NCBI GenBank assembly: GCA_029212925.1
Contig: JARGOB010000006.1
Coordinates: 142,529-206,528 of the forward strand
Origin: Coxiellaceae bacterium
Lineage (GTDB): Bacteria > Pseudomonadota > Gammaproteobacteria > Coxiellales > Coxiellaceae
Length of the DNA: 64,000 nucleotides
Direction: 5' to 3'
Positions 42,697 through 50,953 of the stretch are shown one piece after another (position 1 is the first letter of the stretch; each line of letters begins with the position of its first letter). The translations under genes were made by a program, and so were the position numbers. The notes under the pieces were generated by a model. The model did not search any database, was not told the DNA's origin, and saw nothing but the letters and a program-made list of their open reading frames with translations.

Positions 42697-45294
42697 ATGC
42701 GTGCTGAAGCAAAAACTGATACGCCACAAAAACACGCTGTTGTTATAGGTGATGGCCCAGCGGGGCTAGCGACAGCAATCATGTTGATTAAGCGAGGATA
42801 CAAAGTAACTTTGGTGGGCGAGCGTCAAGGCGAATATACACGAACACAAGTGTTACGATTCGGAGCGGTAGATTTTAGAAATTATGCCGCACTGTTATTT
42901 GGTGTTGAGCTAGGGGCTGCTGTTGAACCGGCGGAAGTGGCGCGCTTGACCAGCCAACATATTGCGGCACTAAAAGCAAAGTCATTTGTACGAGCTTCCG
43001 ACCCCATGCCTGAAGCGGCAAGTGAGCGTCATTATGCCAATCATAATACTCGCCCGCTTGATGGTTTTTTTATAGGTGATGGTGACTTTATTACCATGCA
43101 AATAAAGCATATTGAGCAATCGCTGTTCGCGCAATTGAAAAAATTGAGTGCCGCTCATGGTGACAGTTGTGATTTTGTTTACAAAAAAAGGCAGGAAGTT
43201 ACCAATCCTGATGGCTCGGTGCGTAAAGATTTAGGCGCTGTTCAATCGATCAGTGCTGATGGCGAAATTGTTTTAAAAGATGAGCATGGTGTGGAGCAAG
43301 CTATTCGACCAGATTTTATTATACCTGCGGATGGCCGACAAAGCATTAAGACGGGTGTATTGGCGGAAATAAATAGGCATATAGCAGATCCAGAAGACAG
43401 ATTTAACTTAGTTGACTCAAATTACACCCGTACGCTCAATCCACAACATTCCGTTGGCATATATAATACGAGTGCTGCGGTAAAGTCAGATGTTAAGGCG
43501 TTATTGAGTCACCCTTTTTCTGATCAAGCGGTAGATTTAAGAGGCGAACTGGATATACCCACTGAGGCGGAACTGCGAGCGATGGGCTGGATGCATTATG
43601 CTGCTCCTGAAAGGCGATTACTGCGAGGTAAAGATGACACGGTATATATGGCGACTGAAACACCGGAGACATTATTAGCCATTGTCGATCCGTTTGAGCG
43701 TAATGCAAAGTTGCAACAGTGGCATCGATTGGTGATGCGTTATGAATTACCTGAAAGGATGATTACACCTGAGCTTTTATATGTAAAGGGTGCAGATTAC
43801 CTTAAACCCGATGAAGATAAGTTAGATGAAATCGAACAAACATTGATAAAGCAAAAAAGGGCTAAGCGGTACTCGCTCAGTGTTGGCGGTTTTGAGGTTG
43901 AGGTAGATAAAGAACAACACTTGGATAAATCATTTAGTGTTCTAGGTTCTACGGCAGTATTACCTGTAGGCGATGCATTAGAAAGAGTCACGCATTACCA
44001 AACAGCGACAGGACTAGATTCAGCTTTTAAGACAATTTTGGCTTTGCAAGAAGTGTTATTTACTGGTGAACGATCAACACCAGGAAGGCTAATGCGTTAT
44101 AGTACAGCGATTGATCATCTTCATTTCCAAAAAGATAGCAGTAATAGGCGTCTGCAACGGCTTCGCTCGAATGCAGCGTCAGATGCCAGGCTACAAGTCG
44201 CAAGGGAGTTGATAGTCAGCATTGCTGACATAGGTTCAGGCGTTGAAGCTGCTTCAGAAGCAAGCCGAATTGAGGAATTACGGCGCATTATTAATATCAT
44301 TCATGCGGATCCTAGTATTTGTTTGACGAACATTACACCAGGCCGGAGGCGCACGGCATTCGATGAGGCGGTAGATCGTGGGTGGAATAGTGTCGTAAAT
44401 ATCGCGTTAGATCATGGGCAATTAATCGAACTGCTGCGCGAAAGTCCTAGAGCTACTAATCTTCGGTTTTTGGACGCCATCAAGCATAATCGTTTGTCGA
44501 TAGATACTATTAAGCGCTTAAACATGACAGGTGATGCGATACATACAACACGGCTTTGCGATGGTATGACGCCACTCATGTACGCCGCAGTGAATGGAAA
44601 CGAAGAAGTAGCTGAATATTTATTAAGTCAAGGTGCGAACATTGATGCAGTAGATCGCTTAGATAACACGGCATTTAGTTATGCTATTCGAGAGAATAAA
44701 GTCTCGTTAAAGCTGATAGAAAAATTATTACCAACGCCTGAAAACATCAATCGACCAGATAGCCGAGGTATCACCCCATTTATGCATGCTGCCGCTAATG
44801 GTAATGAAGCAGTGATGTTATATTTGCTGCATGCCAATGTGGAGCCCTTCTATGAATCACTCAGCGGTGGATCGGCTGAAAGTTTTGCGGAATCTGCAGG
44901 CCATCAAGCGGCATTCGAGAGCGCATGTAAAAAGTACCTGCAGTATAAATTTAAGCAGATAGCAAAGAAATATAAGGCAGCAACATCGAGCTCTAGCTCG
45001 TTGTTTGGCATGAGCATGCCTGACAAGCCACTATTATTTACTGCAGCGTTAGTGTTAGAAAATAGCTCGAATGATGAGGAGCTTAGCTTTTCGCAACTCA
45101 CCGAAGTGCTCGAGCTTTGCCTTCATTCGTTAGATGCTTCATTTGACACTGTTGAGCTGTTTAAGTTGAGTTTTAAGCTCCCCTTTATAGGGGCTCTTTC
45201 GCAAAGTTTTAGTGATTTAGTAAGTCGGTATGCTGACAAACCAGCCGAAGAAATGGATGCTGGAATGGCAGCGGGCACTGAGATGAAGCGCTAA
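42697..45294 (+). CDS. FAD-dependent monooxygenase-like / ankyrin-repeat fusion protein
   Basis: Residues 12-40 are an FAD-binding Rossmann motif (HAVVIGDGPAGLATAIMLIK), and LPVGDALERVTHYQTATGLD (422-440) matches the second flavin motif GDA-x-G of aromatic-hydroxylase/MICAL-type monooxygenases. PADGRQSIK (210-218) resembles the DG motif. Helical linkers follow, then ankyrin repeats: TAFDEAVDRGWNSVVNIALD (553), DGMTPLMYAAVNGNEEVAEY (622), a degenerate one (653-687) and GITPFMHAAANGNEAVMLYL (691). The last 120 residues are helical. No signal peptide is present. The combination is unusual; a redox effector acting on a host protein is a reasonable inference. The gene ends 4 bases into the convergent AAA gene. 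Confidence 0.78.
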   Translation: MRAEAKTDTPQKHAVVIGDGPAGLATAIMLIKRGYKVTLVGERQGEYTRTQVLRFGAVDFRNYAALLFGVELGAAVEPAEVARLTSQHIAALKAKSFVRASDPMPEAASERHYANHNTRPLDGFFIGDGDFITMQIKHIEQSLFAQLKKLSAAHGDSCDFVYKKRQEVTNPDGSVRKDLGAVQSISADGEIVLKDEHGVEQAIRPDFIIPADGRQSIKTGVLAEINRHIADPEDRFNLVDSNYTRTLNPQHSVGIYNTSAAVKSDVKALLSHPFSDQAVDLRGELDIPTEAELRAMGWMHYAAPERRLLRGKDDTVYMATETPETLLAIVDPFERNAKLQQWHRLVMRYELPERMITPELLYVKGADYLKPDEDKLDEIEQTLIKQKRAKRYSLSVGGFEVEVDKEQHLDKSFSVLGSTAVLPVGDALERVTHYQTATGLDSAFKTILALQEVLFTGERSTPGRLMRYSTAIDHLHFQKDSSNRRLQRLRSNAASDARLQVARELIVSIADIGSGVEAASEASRIEELRRIINIIHADPSICLTNITPGRRRTAFDEAVDRGWNSVVNIALDHGQLIELLRESPRATNLRFLDAIKHNRLSIDTIKRLNMTGDAIHTTRLCDGMTPLMYAAVNGNEEVAEYLLSQGANIDAVDRLDNTAFSYAIRENKVSLKLIEKLLPTPENINRPDSRGITPFMHAAANGNEAVMLYLLHANVEPFYESLSGGSAESFAESAGHQAAFESACKKYLQYKFKQIAKKYKAATSSSSSLFGMSMPDKPLLFTAALVLENSSNDEELSFSQLTEVLELCLHSLDASFDTVELFKLSFKLPFIGALSQSFSDLVSRYADKPAEEMDAGMAAGTEMKR

Positions 45295-46505
45295 TATAAA
45301 AAACCAAATAAATACAATGGAATTTGCTGTCCATGCCCCACAAGTATGCCATCAGAAACAATAAAGCCATTTTTTTCATGCTTGATTTGTTCAGCTGTTT
45401 TGCTTCGTCCGCCAATTTCAAATACGGTTTCGTCAATCTGAAAATCGCATGTGGGGTGGGTGTTAACTATCAATCCGGCATTCTGTGTCTGATTTAAAAA
45501 AAATATTTCTCGCTCTTTGCCGAGTATATCGCTGGTAAAGTGAGGCAGCATATAGGTGAAAATAAAGTTCGTGTTATCTGGGTACAATTTAGTGGGGTGC
45601 TTAAATAAAGATTTGCCAAATTTTATTGGAGCACTTGAGCGAATGAGCCCGCTGGTTTGTAATATAGTCAAGTATTCTACTGTATGATCAAAGCTTTTCG
45701 AAATAAGACTGGATAGCTTATTAACATTGAGCTCGCCCGGCAAAGAATTGACAACATACTTAAACAACTTTTCTATTATCATTAATGTTGGCGTTTTTAA
45801 TGATTTAAGTGTCGCAATATCTTCATAAATGACTTTTTGAATAATATTTTCAAAAGCTTGTTTAATTTCAGTTTCTTGACTTAATCGCTTAGTAAAGGGG
45901 TGGTAACCAATTCGGCAGTACTTTTTGAATTTTTTAATAGCCCCATCAATTGGTACGGCATTAGCAATGCTAGTATGCTTTTTTAGTAAGTCTTTCAATT
46001 CAATGGTTGGTAAAGTGCATTCTTCTGTATACTCAAGATATTCTCTAAACGAAAATCCATTCAGATGATGCAAGGTCACACGGCGTGATAAATCATACTT
46101 AGCACTAACGATGTCAATCATTGAGCTACCTGAGAAAAGAATACGGAAGTCTTGGTAAGTATCCGTAATATTTTTCAGTTCCTGAGCCCAGTTAGCATAT
46201 TTATGGATTTCGTCAACACACAATAGTCGTATATCTGTTTCTTTATGCAGCTGCTCAACTAGCCCAAGCAATGTGGATTCTAAGAAATATATACTATCGG
46301 CAGATACATAAAGTGCTTGTTGGTCGCTATTAATGTGCTGATCAACAATATGTAATAAAAACGTTGTTTTGCCTGCACCACGGCCACCGACAATGCCCGT
46401 TGCAAAGTTATCAAGCGTTAACTTGCTGAAACATTGTCTAAAATAGAACGGTTGGTTATGAAACTGGCTAAGCAGTTGTTTTTGTAGCTCAAATAAGGCT
46501 TGCAT
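45291..46505 (-). CDS. AAA-family ATPase (AAA_14/DUF4143 type)
   Basis: The Walker A motif GGRGAGKTTFLL (about residue 41) and the Walker B-like LLCVDEIHKYANW are intact, followed by ILFSGSSMIDI (sensor 1). The C-terminal half has the pattern of DUF4143 proteins, including SSLISKSFDHTVEYLTILQT (winged helix) and the end FEIGGRSKTAEQIKH resembling a PD-(D/E)xK fold. Function of the family is uncertain; many are thought to be horizontally mobile. Two matching palindromes upstream suggest tight control. Confidence 0.8.
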   Translation of the reverse strand: MQALFELQKQLLSQFHNQPFYFRQCFSKLTLDNFATGIVGGRGAGKTTFLLHIVDQHINSDQQALYVSADSIYFLESTLLGLVEQLHKETDIRLLCVDEIHKYANWAQELKNITDTYQDFRILFSGSSMIDIVSAKYDLSRRVTLHHLNGFSFREYLEYTEECTLPTIELKDLLKKHTSIANAVPIDGAIKKFKKYCRIGYHPFTKRLSQETEIKQAFENIIQKVIYEDIATLKSLKTPTLMIIEKLFKYVVNSLPGELNVNKLSSLISKSFDHTVEYLTILQTSGLIRSSAPIKFGKSLFKHPTKLYPDNTNFIFTYMLPHFTSDILGKEREIFFLNQTQNAGLIVNTHPTCDFQIDETVFEIGGRSKTAEQIKHEKNGFIVSDGILVGHGQQIPLYLFGFLY

Positions 46506-46518
46506 ATCAATCCTAATA

Positions 46519-46568
46519 ATTCATTTATAAGTGAATTATAGCACAAATAAATTCATTTACAAGTGAAT
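46519..46568. promoter_or_regulatory. Twin palindromic operators upstream of the AAA ATPase gene
   Basis: ATTCATTTATAAGTGAAT (46519-46536) and ATTCATTTACAAGTGAAT (46551-46568) are nearly identical 18-bp palindromes with a 32-base period, about three helical turns. They lie between the divergently read start of the AAA gene (46505) and the end of the CoA-transferase gene. The regulator is unknown. Confidence 0.65.
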
Positions 46569-46575
46569 ATTATTT

Positions 46576-47733
46576 TTACCACTTACCGGTCTTTATAAAC
46601 CGCAAAATCTCATCACGGTTTCCATCGAGTGTAGGAGCTGGGCCAAAGGTGTTGGTGTCATCGAGGCATGATATTTTTATTGGCGTGCCTGGGAATTTGA
46701 TGCCGGGTAAATAACCGTCTTTAAATTCAGCCACCATGTTACGGTGTTTGAGTTGCGGGAACTCTAACACTTCGTGCATATCATAAATGCGCCCAGCAGG
46801 TACGCCTGCGTCAACGCAACGTGCTAACCATTCTTTCGCTGTTTTATGTTGTAAGATATCTATTAAGATATCATCCAAAGCTTCTCTGTTTTGCGCCCGT
46901 CCAGCAATACTATTAAAACGGTTATCTTGTGCTAACTCAGGCTGTTCTAATGCATCGCATAACTTTACAAATAACGAGTCATTCGCAACTGCAATATTAA
47001 ATGGCCGATCCTTGGTAGGGTAAGTATCAAACGGTACCGCCATCGGATGGCGATTACCTATGGCGGTAGGGATGTCACCACTGGCGGTGTATCGATTAAC
47101 GGCGCTATATAATAGTGACAAAGTGGAATCTAACATTGCGACATCAACTAGGCTGCCTTCACCGGTCATAGCACGATGATACAGTGCCGTGTTGATACCG
47201 TATGAAGCAAAGATGCCAGTGACAATATCAGAAATTTCCGTGCCCACTTTGGTGGGTTTTTCTTCTGGGTGACCGGTCAGTGACATGAGCCCTGACAAAC
47301 CTTGCGCAATTAAATCGTAACAAGCATGTTGCGCGATCGGGCCGGTTAGTCCATAGCCTGAAATCGCAGCGTAAATGAGTTCGGGGTGTTGTTGATGCAG
47401 TGTGTCCCAACCCAGTCCTAATTTTTCCATGACACCCGGTCTAAAATTTTCAACTAACACATCTGCCTTTGGTAATAATTCGTCTAGTATTTTTCGGTCG
47501 TTAGCATTTTTTAAATCTAATGCGATACTTTTTTTATCATGATTGAATACTGCATTATAAGTCGAAACATCATCCTTGAAAGGTGCGGAGCTACGTGTGT
47601 CATCACCACTGCCGGGTCGTTCAATTTTAATAATTGTCGCACCCAAGTTGCTGAGTAACATGGTGCAGTATGGGCCGGATACGGCGCGGGTAAGATCTAA
47701 AACGGTGATGCCTTTGAGTGGCGCCTTGCTCAT
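46576..47733 (-). CDS. CaiB/BaiF family (class III) CoA-transferase
   Basis: The 385-residue protein shows VLDLTRAVSGPYCTMLLSNLG, KIERPGSGDDTR, the NFRPGVMEKLGLGWD segment and the catalytic Asp in ISGYGLTGP-x-CYDLIAQ. Such enzymes move CoA between acids (for example formate/oxalate, carnitine, succinate/mesaconate types). The substrate is not clear. AGGACACG lies upstream of the ATG. Confidence 0.9.
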   Translation of the reverse strand: MSKAPLKGITVLDLTRAVSGPYCTMLLSNLGATIIKIERPGSGDDTRSSAPFKDDVSTYNAVFNHDKKSIALDLKNANDRKILDELLPKADVLVENFRPGVMEKLGLGWDTLHQQHPELIYAAISGYGLTGPIAQHACYDLIAQGLSGLMSLTGHPEEKPTKVGTEISDIVTGIFASYGINTALYHRAMTGEGSLVDVAMLDSTLSLLYSAVNRYTASGDIPTAIGNRHPMAVPFDTYPTKDRPFNIAVANDSLFVKLCDALEQPELAQDNRFNSIAGRAQNREALDDILIDILQHKTAKEWLARCVDAGVPAGRIYDMHEVLEFPQLKHRNMVAEFKDGYLPGIKFPGTPIKISCLDDTNTFGPAPTLDGNRDEILRFIKTGKW

Positions 47734-47908
47734 TTCGTGTCCTTTATAAAGAGTGAATACCTAGATAAGTATAAGAGATGCTGTGCAATTAATGTGCGAG
47801 CAATTAAGTCATTGAAAATAATATGTAAAGTGCGGTTACTAAGCATTTATCCACAGCCTCATTCAGTTTTTCTGTGAATTAATCGTTAGTTCGGTTACAC
47901 TGTTCGCC

Positions 47909-48511
47909 ATGCAAGCTTCAATGGAAAAATTATTAAAAGGTTATCGTACTTTCAGGCAACAATATGCTGAAGGGGCGACTTCATTAATGCAGCAATTGTC
48001 TGAACACGGCCAACAACCTGAAACTATGGTGATAGCGTGTAGCGATTCGCGGGTTGATCCTGCTTTAATTTTACAAACACAACCCGGCGATTTGTTTATG
48101 GTACGCAATGTGGCAAATATTGTACCGCCGTATGAGGTCGATAGTAGTTTTCATGGTACCAGTGCGGCACTGGAGTTTGGTATTTGTTATTTGAATGTCA
48201 AGCACCTGATTATTTTGGGTCACAGTCAATGCGGTGGTATACAAGCTTTATTGCATGGCGCTAATCCAAAGCAAGATGACTTTATTAGTCATTGGGTGTC
48301 GGTGATAGGTGAGCATGATCATGAAGCCGATGTTGATCATTGTTCGCGTCATGCTTTAACGCATTCCTATAATAACTGCATGACCTTTCCATGGATTAAA
48401 TCACGCGTTGAACAAAAGCAACTGGCGATACACCGCTGGTTTTTTGATATCAAAGCGGGTGAAATTTCAGTGTATGATGCTGAAAAAAATCAGTACAGCC
48501 CGCTAAAATAG
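47909..48511 (+). CDS. can: Beta-class carbonic anhydrase
   Basis: The 200-residue protein has the zinc ligands and dyad of beta carbonic anhydrases: ACSDSRVDP (Cys and Asp-Arg), and LGHSQCGG (His and Cys). It interconverts CO2 and bicarbonate in the cytoplasm. The ATG at 47909 (MQASMEKLLKGYRTFRQQYA) gives the normal length; a second ATG four codons later is possible. The 175-base gap upstream holds only promoter-like AT-rich sequence. Confidence 0.93.
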   Translation: MQASMEKLLKGYRTFRQQYAEGATSLMQQLSEHGQQPETMVIACSDSRVDPALILQTQPGDLFMVRNVANIVPPYEVDSSFHGTSAALEFGICYLNVKHLIILGHSQCGGIQALLHGANPKQDDFISHWVSVIGEHDHEADVDHCSRHALTHSYNNCMTFPWIKSRVEQKQLAIHRWFFDIKAGEISVYDAEKNQYSPLK

Positions 48512-48516
48512 CAAAC

Positions 48517-48568
48517 CACAATCACTTGTTTTTGTGCACGTATCTTACCAGGAGGCTATTCCCGCTTA
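48517..48568 (+). repeat. 52-bp direct repeat, copy 1
   Basis: This sequence, from CACAATCACTTG to TATTCCCGCTTA, is repeated exactly at 48626-48677. It follows the carbonic anhydrase stop. A continuation (ACTTTGCGCGTGGGG) is shared in inverted orientation with 49523-49550. Confidence 0.85.
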
Positions 48569-48586
48569 ACTTTGCGCGTGGGGGAT

Positions 48587-48622
48587 TGTTAAGGGGGAGC
48601 GTGTGTTCGCTCCCCTTTAACA
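48587..48622. repeat. Strong hairpin between the 52-bp repeats
   Basis: TGTTAAGGGGGAGCG and CGCTCCCCTTTAACA form 15-bp arms with one mismatch and a six-base loop (48602-48607). There is no T-run after it. Confidence 0.65.
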
Positions 48623-48625
48623 GTG

Positions 48626-48694
48626 CACAATCACTTGTTTTTGTGCACGTATCTTACCAGGAGGCTATTCCCGCTTACTTAAGCGGGAATAGCC
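48626..48694 (+). repeat. 52-bp direct repeat copy 2, ending in a perfect hairpin
   Basis: 48626-48677 equals 48517-48568. Its last 15 bases, GGCTATTCCCGCTTA (48663-48677), pair exactly with TAAGCGGGAATAGCC (48680-48694) across a two-base gap. The hairpin sits about 50 bases before the barrel gene and could affect its transcription. Confidence 0.8.
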
Positions 48695-48741
48695 GAAAAC
48701 TTTGACATCCCCTTGTTGGCGAAATATCATGATGGCTTCGC

Positions 48742-49479
48742 TTGACCAATACAGGATGTAGAGCCATTAAATTCACAACTTTTAAATCTTTTTTTGTTCC
48801 TGCTTGCATGGCTGCTGTGCTGGCTTATTCGCCAACAGTATTTGGTGGCGGTGTGGAAGTACCAATGCAAGGACATTTCTATTCCGCATTGAACGTAGGG
48901 GTGATGCAGGCCACTTTTGATATCAATGACAATATGCTCGATAATGCTTTTCCCTCTAATATTTCTACCGATGCCAATCAGCAAGCTTTTAGTGGTGGTA
49001 TAGCCGTAGGTTATCTATCACCTTTTTGTTCACAATTTATATGGGGCGTTGAGCTGTCTACCGCTGCTGCCACTGGCTCGGCTTATATGCAAGATGCGAG
49101 TACACAAATCAGTGAAAATGTGGCATCTCGGTTTGCGATTGATATGGATGTGATCGCGGGCTTGCATTTATCGGAACGATCCAATGCCTATGTCAAGTTA
49201 GGGCCTTCGACTGCCTATGTGCAAGATACGGTGCGCTCACCGGTTGGTTTTGCTGCTACTTATACCGATACCAATCGCAATCAATTTTTAGCTGGGCTAA
49301 ATTTTGGCATAGGGGTATCGCACAGTGTGTTATCTTCGCTATATCTATTTGCTGAATACAATTTTCATCATTACCCACAAACGCAATTGCCGAATTTTAG
49401 TAATTATGCGGCGACGTATAGTCATGATATTGAATTAACCAGTAACACATTGTCGGTGGGTATCGGTACAAACTTTTAA
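48742..49479 (+). CDS. Outer-membrane beta-barrel protein, unusual start codon
   Basis: The protein has a signal peptide (FKSFFVPACMAAVLAYSPTVFG) and a barrel with strands such as HFYSALNVGVMQ and a C-terminal strand NTLSVGIGTNF ending in Phe, as in outer-membrane proteins. No ATG starts this frame before the signal peptide. TTG at 48742 is the first usual codon; an ATT at 48766, with AGGA nine bases upstream, would give a more typical IKFTTFKSFF start. Short repeats surround the gene on both sides. Confidence 0.7.
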   Translation: MTNTGCRAIKFTTFKSFFVPACMAAVLAYSPTVFGGGVEVPMQGHFYSALNVGVMQATFDINDNMLDNAFPSNISTDANQQAFSGGIAVGYLSPFCSQFIWGVELSTAAATGSAYMQDASTQISENVASRFAIDMDVIAGLHLSERSNAYVKLGPSTAYVQDTVRSPVGFAATYTDTNRNQFLAGLNFGIGVSHSVLSSLYLFAEYNFHHYPQTQLPNFSNYAATYSHDIELTSNTLSVGIGTNF

Positions 49480-49497
49480 GCTCTCTCCGCTTGAGTG

Positions 49498-49550
49498 AGC
49501 GGGAATAGCTTCCTGGTAAGATCCCCACGCGTAAAGTTAAGCGGGAATAG
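49498..49550 (-). repeat. Inverted copies of the CTATTCCCGCTTAA repeat
   Basis: 49498-49522 is the reverse complement of the core of the 52-bp repeat with one mismatch, and 49523-49550 is the reverse complement of 48557-48584 with one mismatch. The barrel gene is therefore bracketed by oppositely oriented copies. Confidence 0.75.
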
Positions 49551-49580
49551 TTGCAAACAATGGACAAAGGTTGAAAATTG

Positions 49581-50861
49581 ATGATGACGCTGAAGCACTA
49601 CGGGCCAATGGCAGCAATCATGACATTGCTGTGTTGTCATAACTATGCGGCTCCCTTGCGGCTCAATCAAAAAATACGTGGTAATGAATATTGGCCTGCT
49701 AGCAGTTTACCAAGTCATGATCACAAGCACATGCATACTAACTACGTTGCTTTTAAACCTAGTCATAGCGGTGGTAGCTATTCGGTTGGTGAAACCCCTG
49801 GTTCATTGGCTTGTGTCTACGGATTGACAGCGATCACCCCAGGCTGCTCGATAGCCAGTGCTACGCAAGTGGTAACGCGTGGTGATAATTCTAAAGTGAT
49901 TGGTATTGTCGATGCTTTTGATAATCCGCAAGCCAGCAACAATTTGCATACTTTTTCACTCAACTATGGCTTGCCCGATTGCACCACGACCAATGGTTGT
50001 TTAACCATCGTATATGCCGGTGGTACAAGGCCAAAATTTAATTACGGTTGGGCGGTTGAGTCATCATTAGACATTGAAATGGCACACGCCATGGCGCCCA
50101 ATACGCGAATTATTTTGGTAGAAGCCGTTGATAATTCTAATGCCAATTTGTATGCGGCGGAAGATGTGGCAAGTAATCTCGTCAGTGCGCAAGGCGGTGG
50201 TGAAGTGTCGAATAGCTGGGGAGGTTCAGAGTTTGCCAGCGAATTATCTGATGACAGTCACTTTCAAACACCGGGTATTATTTATTTTGCCTCTACCGGT
50301 GACTTTTCTGCGCCCGTAGAATATCCCGGTGCATCACCGTTCGTTGTTGCTGCTGGAGGCACATCGATTATTCGTGATAGCAGCGGTTTGGTGACTAAAG
50401 AAACGGCTTGGAATCGTAAGGTGGCTTCATCGCCCACGCCGAATGGGCTTGAAGGTGGGGCTGGTGGTCCGAGTATTTATGAACCGCGACCTGATTCTCA
50501 GCGGTTTGTTGCTAATCGAACTGGTAGCACACGCGGCACACCTGATATGGCTTTTGATGCAAACCCCGCGACAGGGGTGTGGATCTATGATGCCAACACG
50601 GGTGGGACGATTTGTAATGGTTGGTGCATTATTGGTGGTACTAGTGTGTCGTCGCCTGCGTTAGCAGGTATTTTTAATGCGGCTGGTCCGTACGATAATC
50701 GGTCAACGCAGCTAGAGCTGCAATACGTTTATTATCTGTATAAAACGCGTGCGTCGACAGATTGGTTTGATGTGACTGAAGGCAATAATGGTTATCCAGC
50801 CTTATCACACTATGATTTTGATACTGGGCTCGGCTCACCTCGCGGCTATGCTGGTCTCTGA
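49581..50861 (+). CDS. Sedolisin-family (S53) serine-carboxyl peptidase, secreted
   Basis: A signal peptide (MAAIMTLLCCHNYAA) precedes the catalytic domain. Glu160 and Asp164 (ESSLD), the oxyanion Asp in STGD, and the nucleophile in GGTSVSSPALAG (Ser355) form the S53 active site; YDFDTGLGSP is the C-terminal calcium site. The long activation pro-domain usual in this family is missing: only about 55 residues lie between the signal peptide and the catalytic domain. Such enzymes work best in acid. The ATG at 49581 is preceded by AAAGG; TTG at 49578 is less likely. Confidence 0.88.
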   Translation: MMTLKHYGPMAAIMTLLCCHNYAAPLRLNQKIRGNEYWPASSLPSHDHKHMHTNYVAFKPSHSGGSYSVGETPGSLACVYGLTAITPGCSIASATQVVTRGDNSKVIGIVDAFDNPQASNNLHTFSLNYGLPDCTTTNGCLTIVYAGGTRPKFNYGWAVESSLDIEMAHAMAPNTRIILVEAVDNSNANLYAAEDVASNLVSAQGGGEVSNSWGGSEFASELSDDSHFQTPGIIYFASTGDFSAPVEYPGASPFVVAAGGTSIIRDSSGLVTKETAWNRKVASSPTPNGLEGGAGGPSIYEPRPDSQRFVANRTGSTRGTPDMAFDANPATGVWIYDANTGGTICNGWCIIGGTSVSSPALAGIFNAAGPYDNRSTQLELQYVYYLYKTRASTDWFDVTEGNNGYPALSHYDFDTGLGSPRGYAGL

Positions 50862-50953
50862 CTGTGAGCAGCGGTGCAAGCTTCAATTCATCGGTTTGTT
50901 GAAGTAACACGATATGTTAGCATGTCGGCAATGATGACTAACGAGTGCACAAC

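Noticed and set aside
48517..48694. CRISPR-like array
   Set aside because: There are only two long direct copies, with internal hairpins and no regular spacers; it fits an intergenic repeat family.
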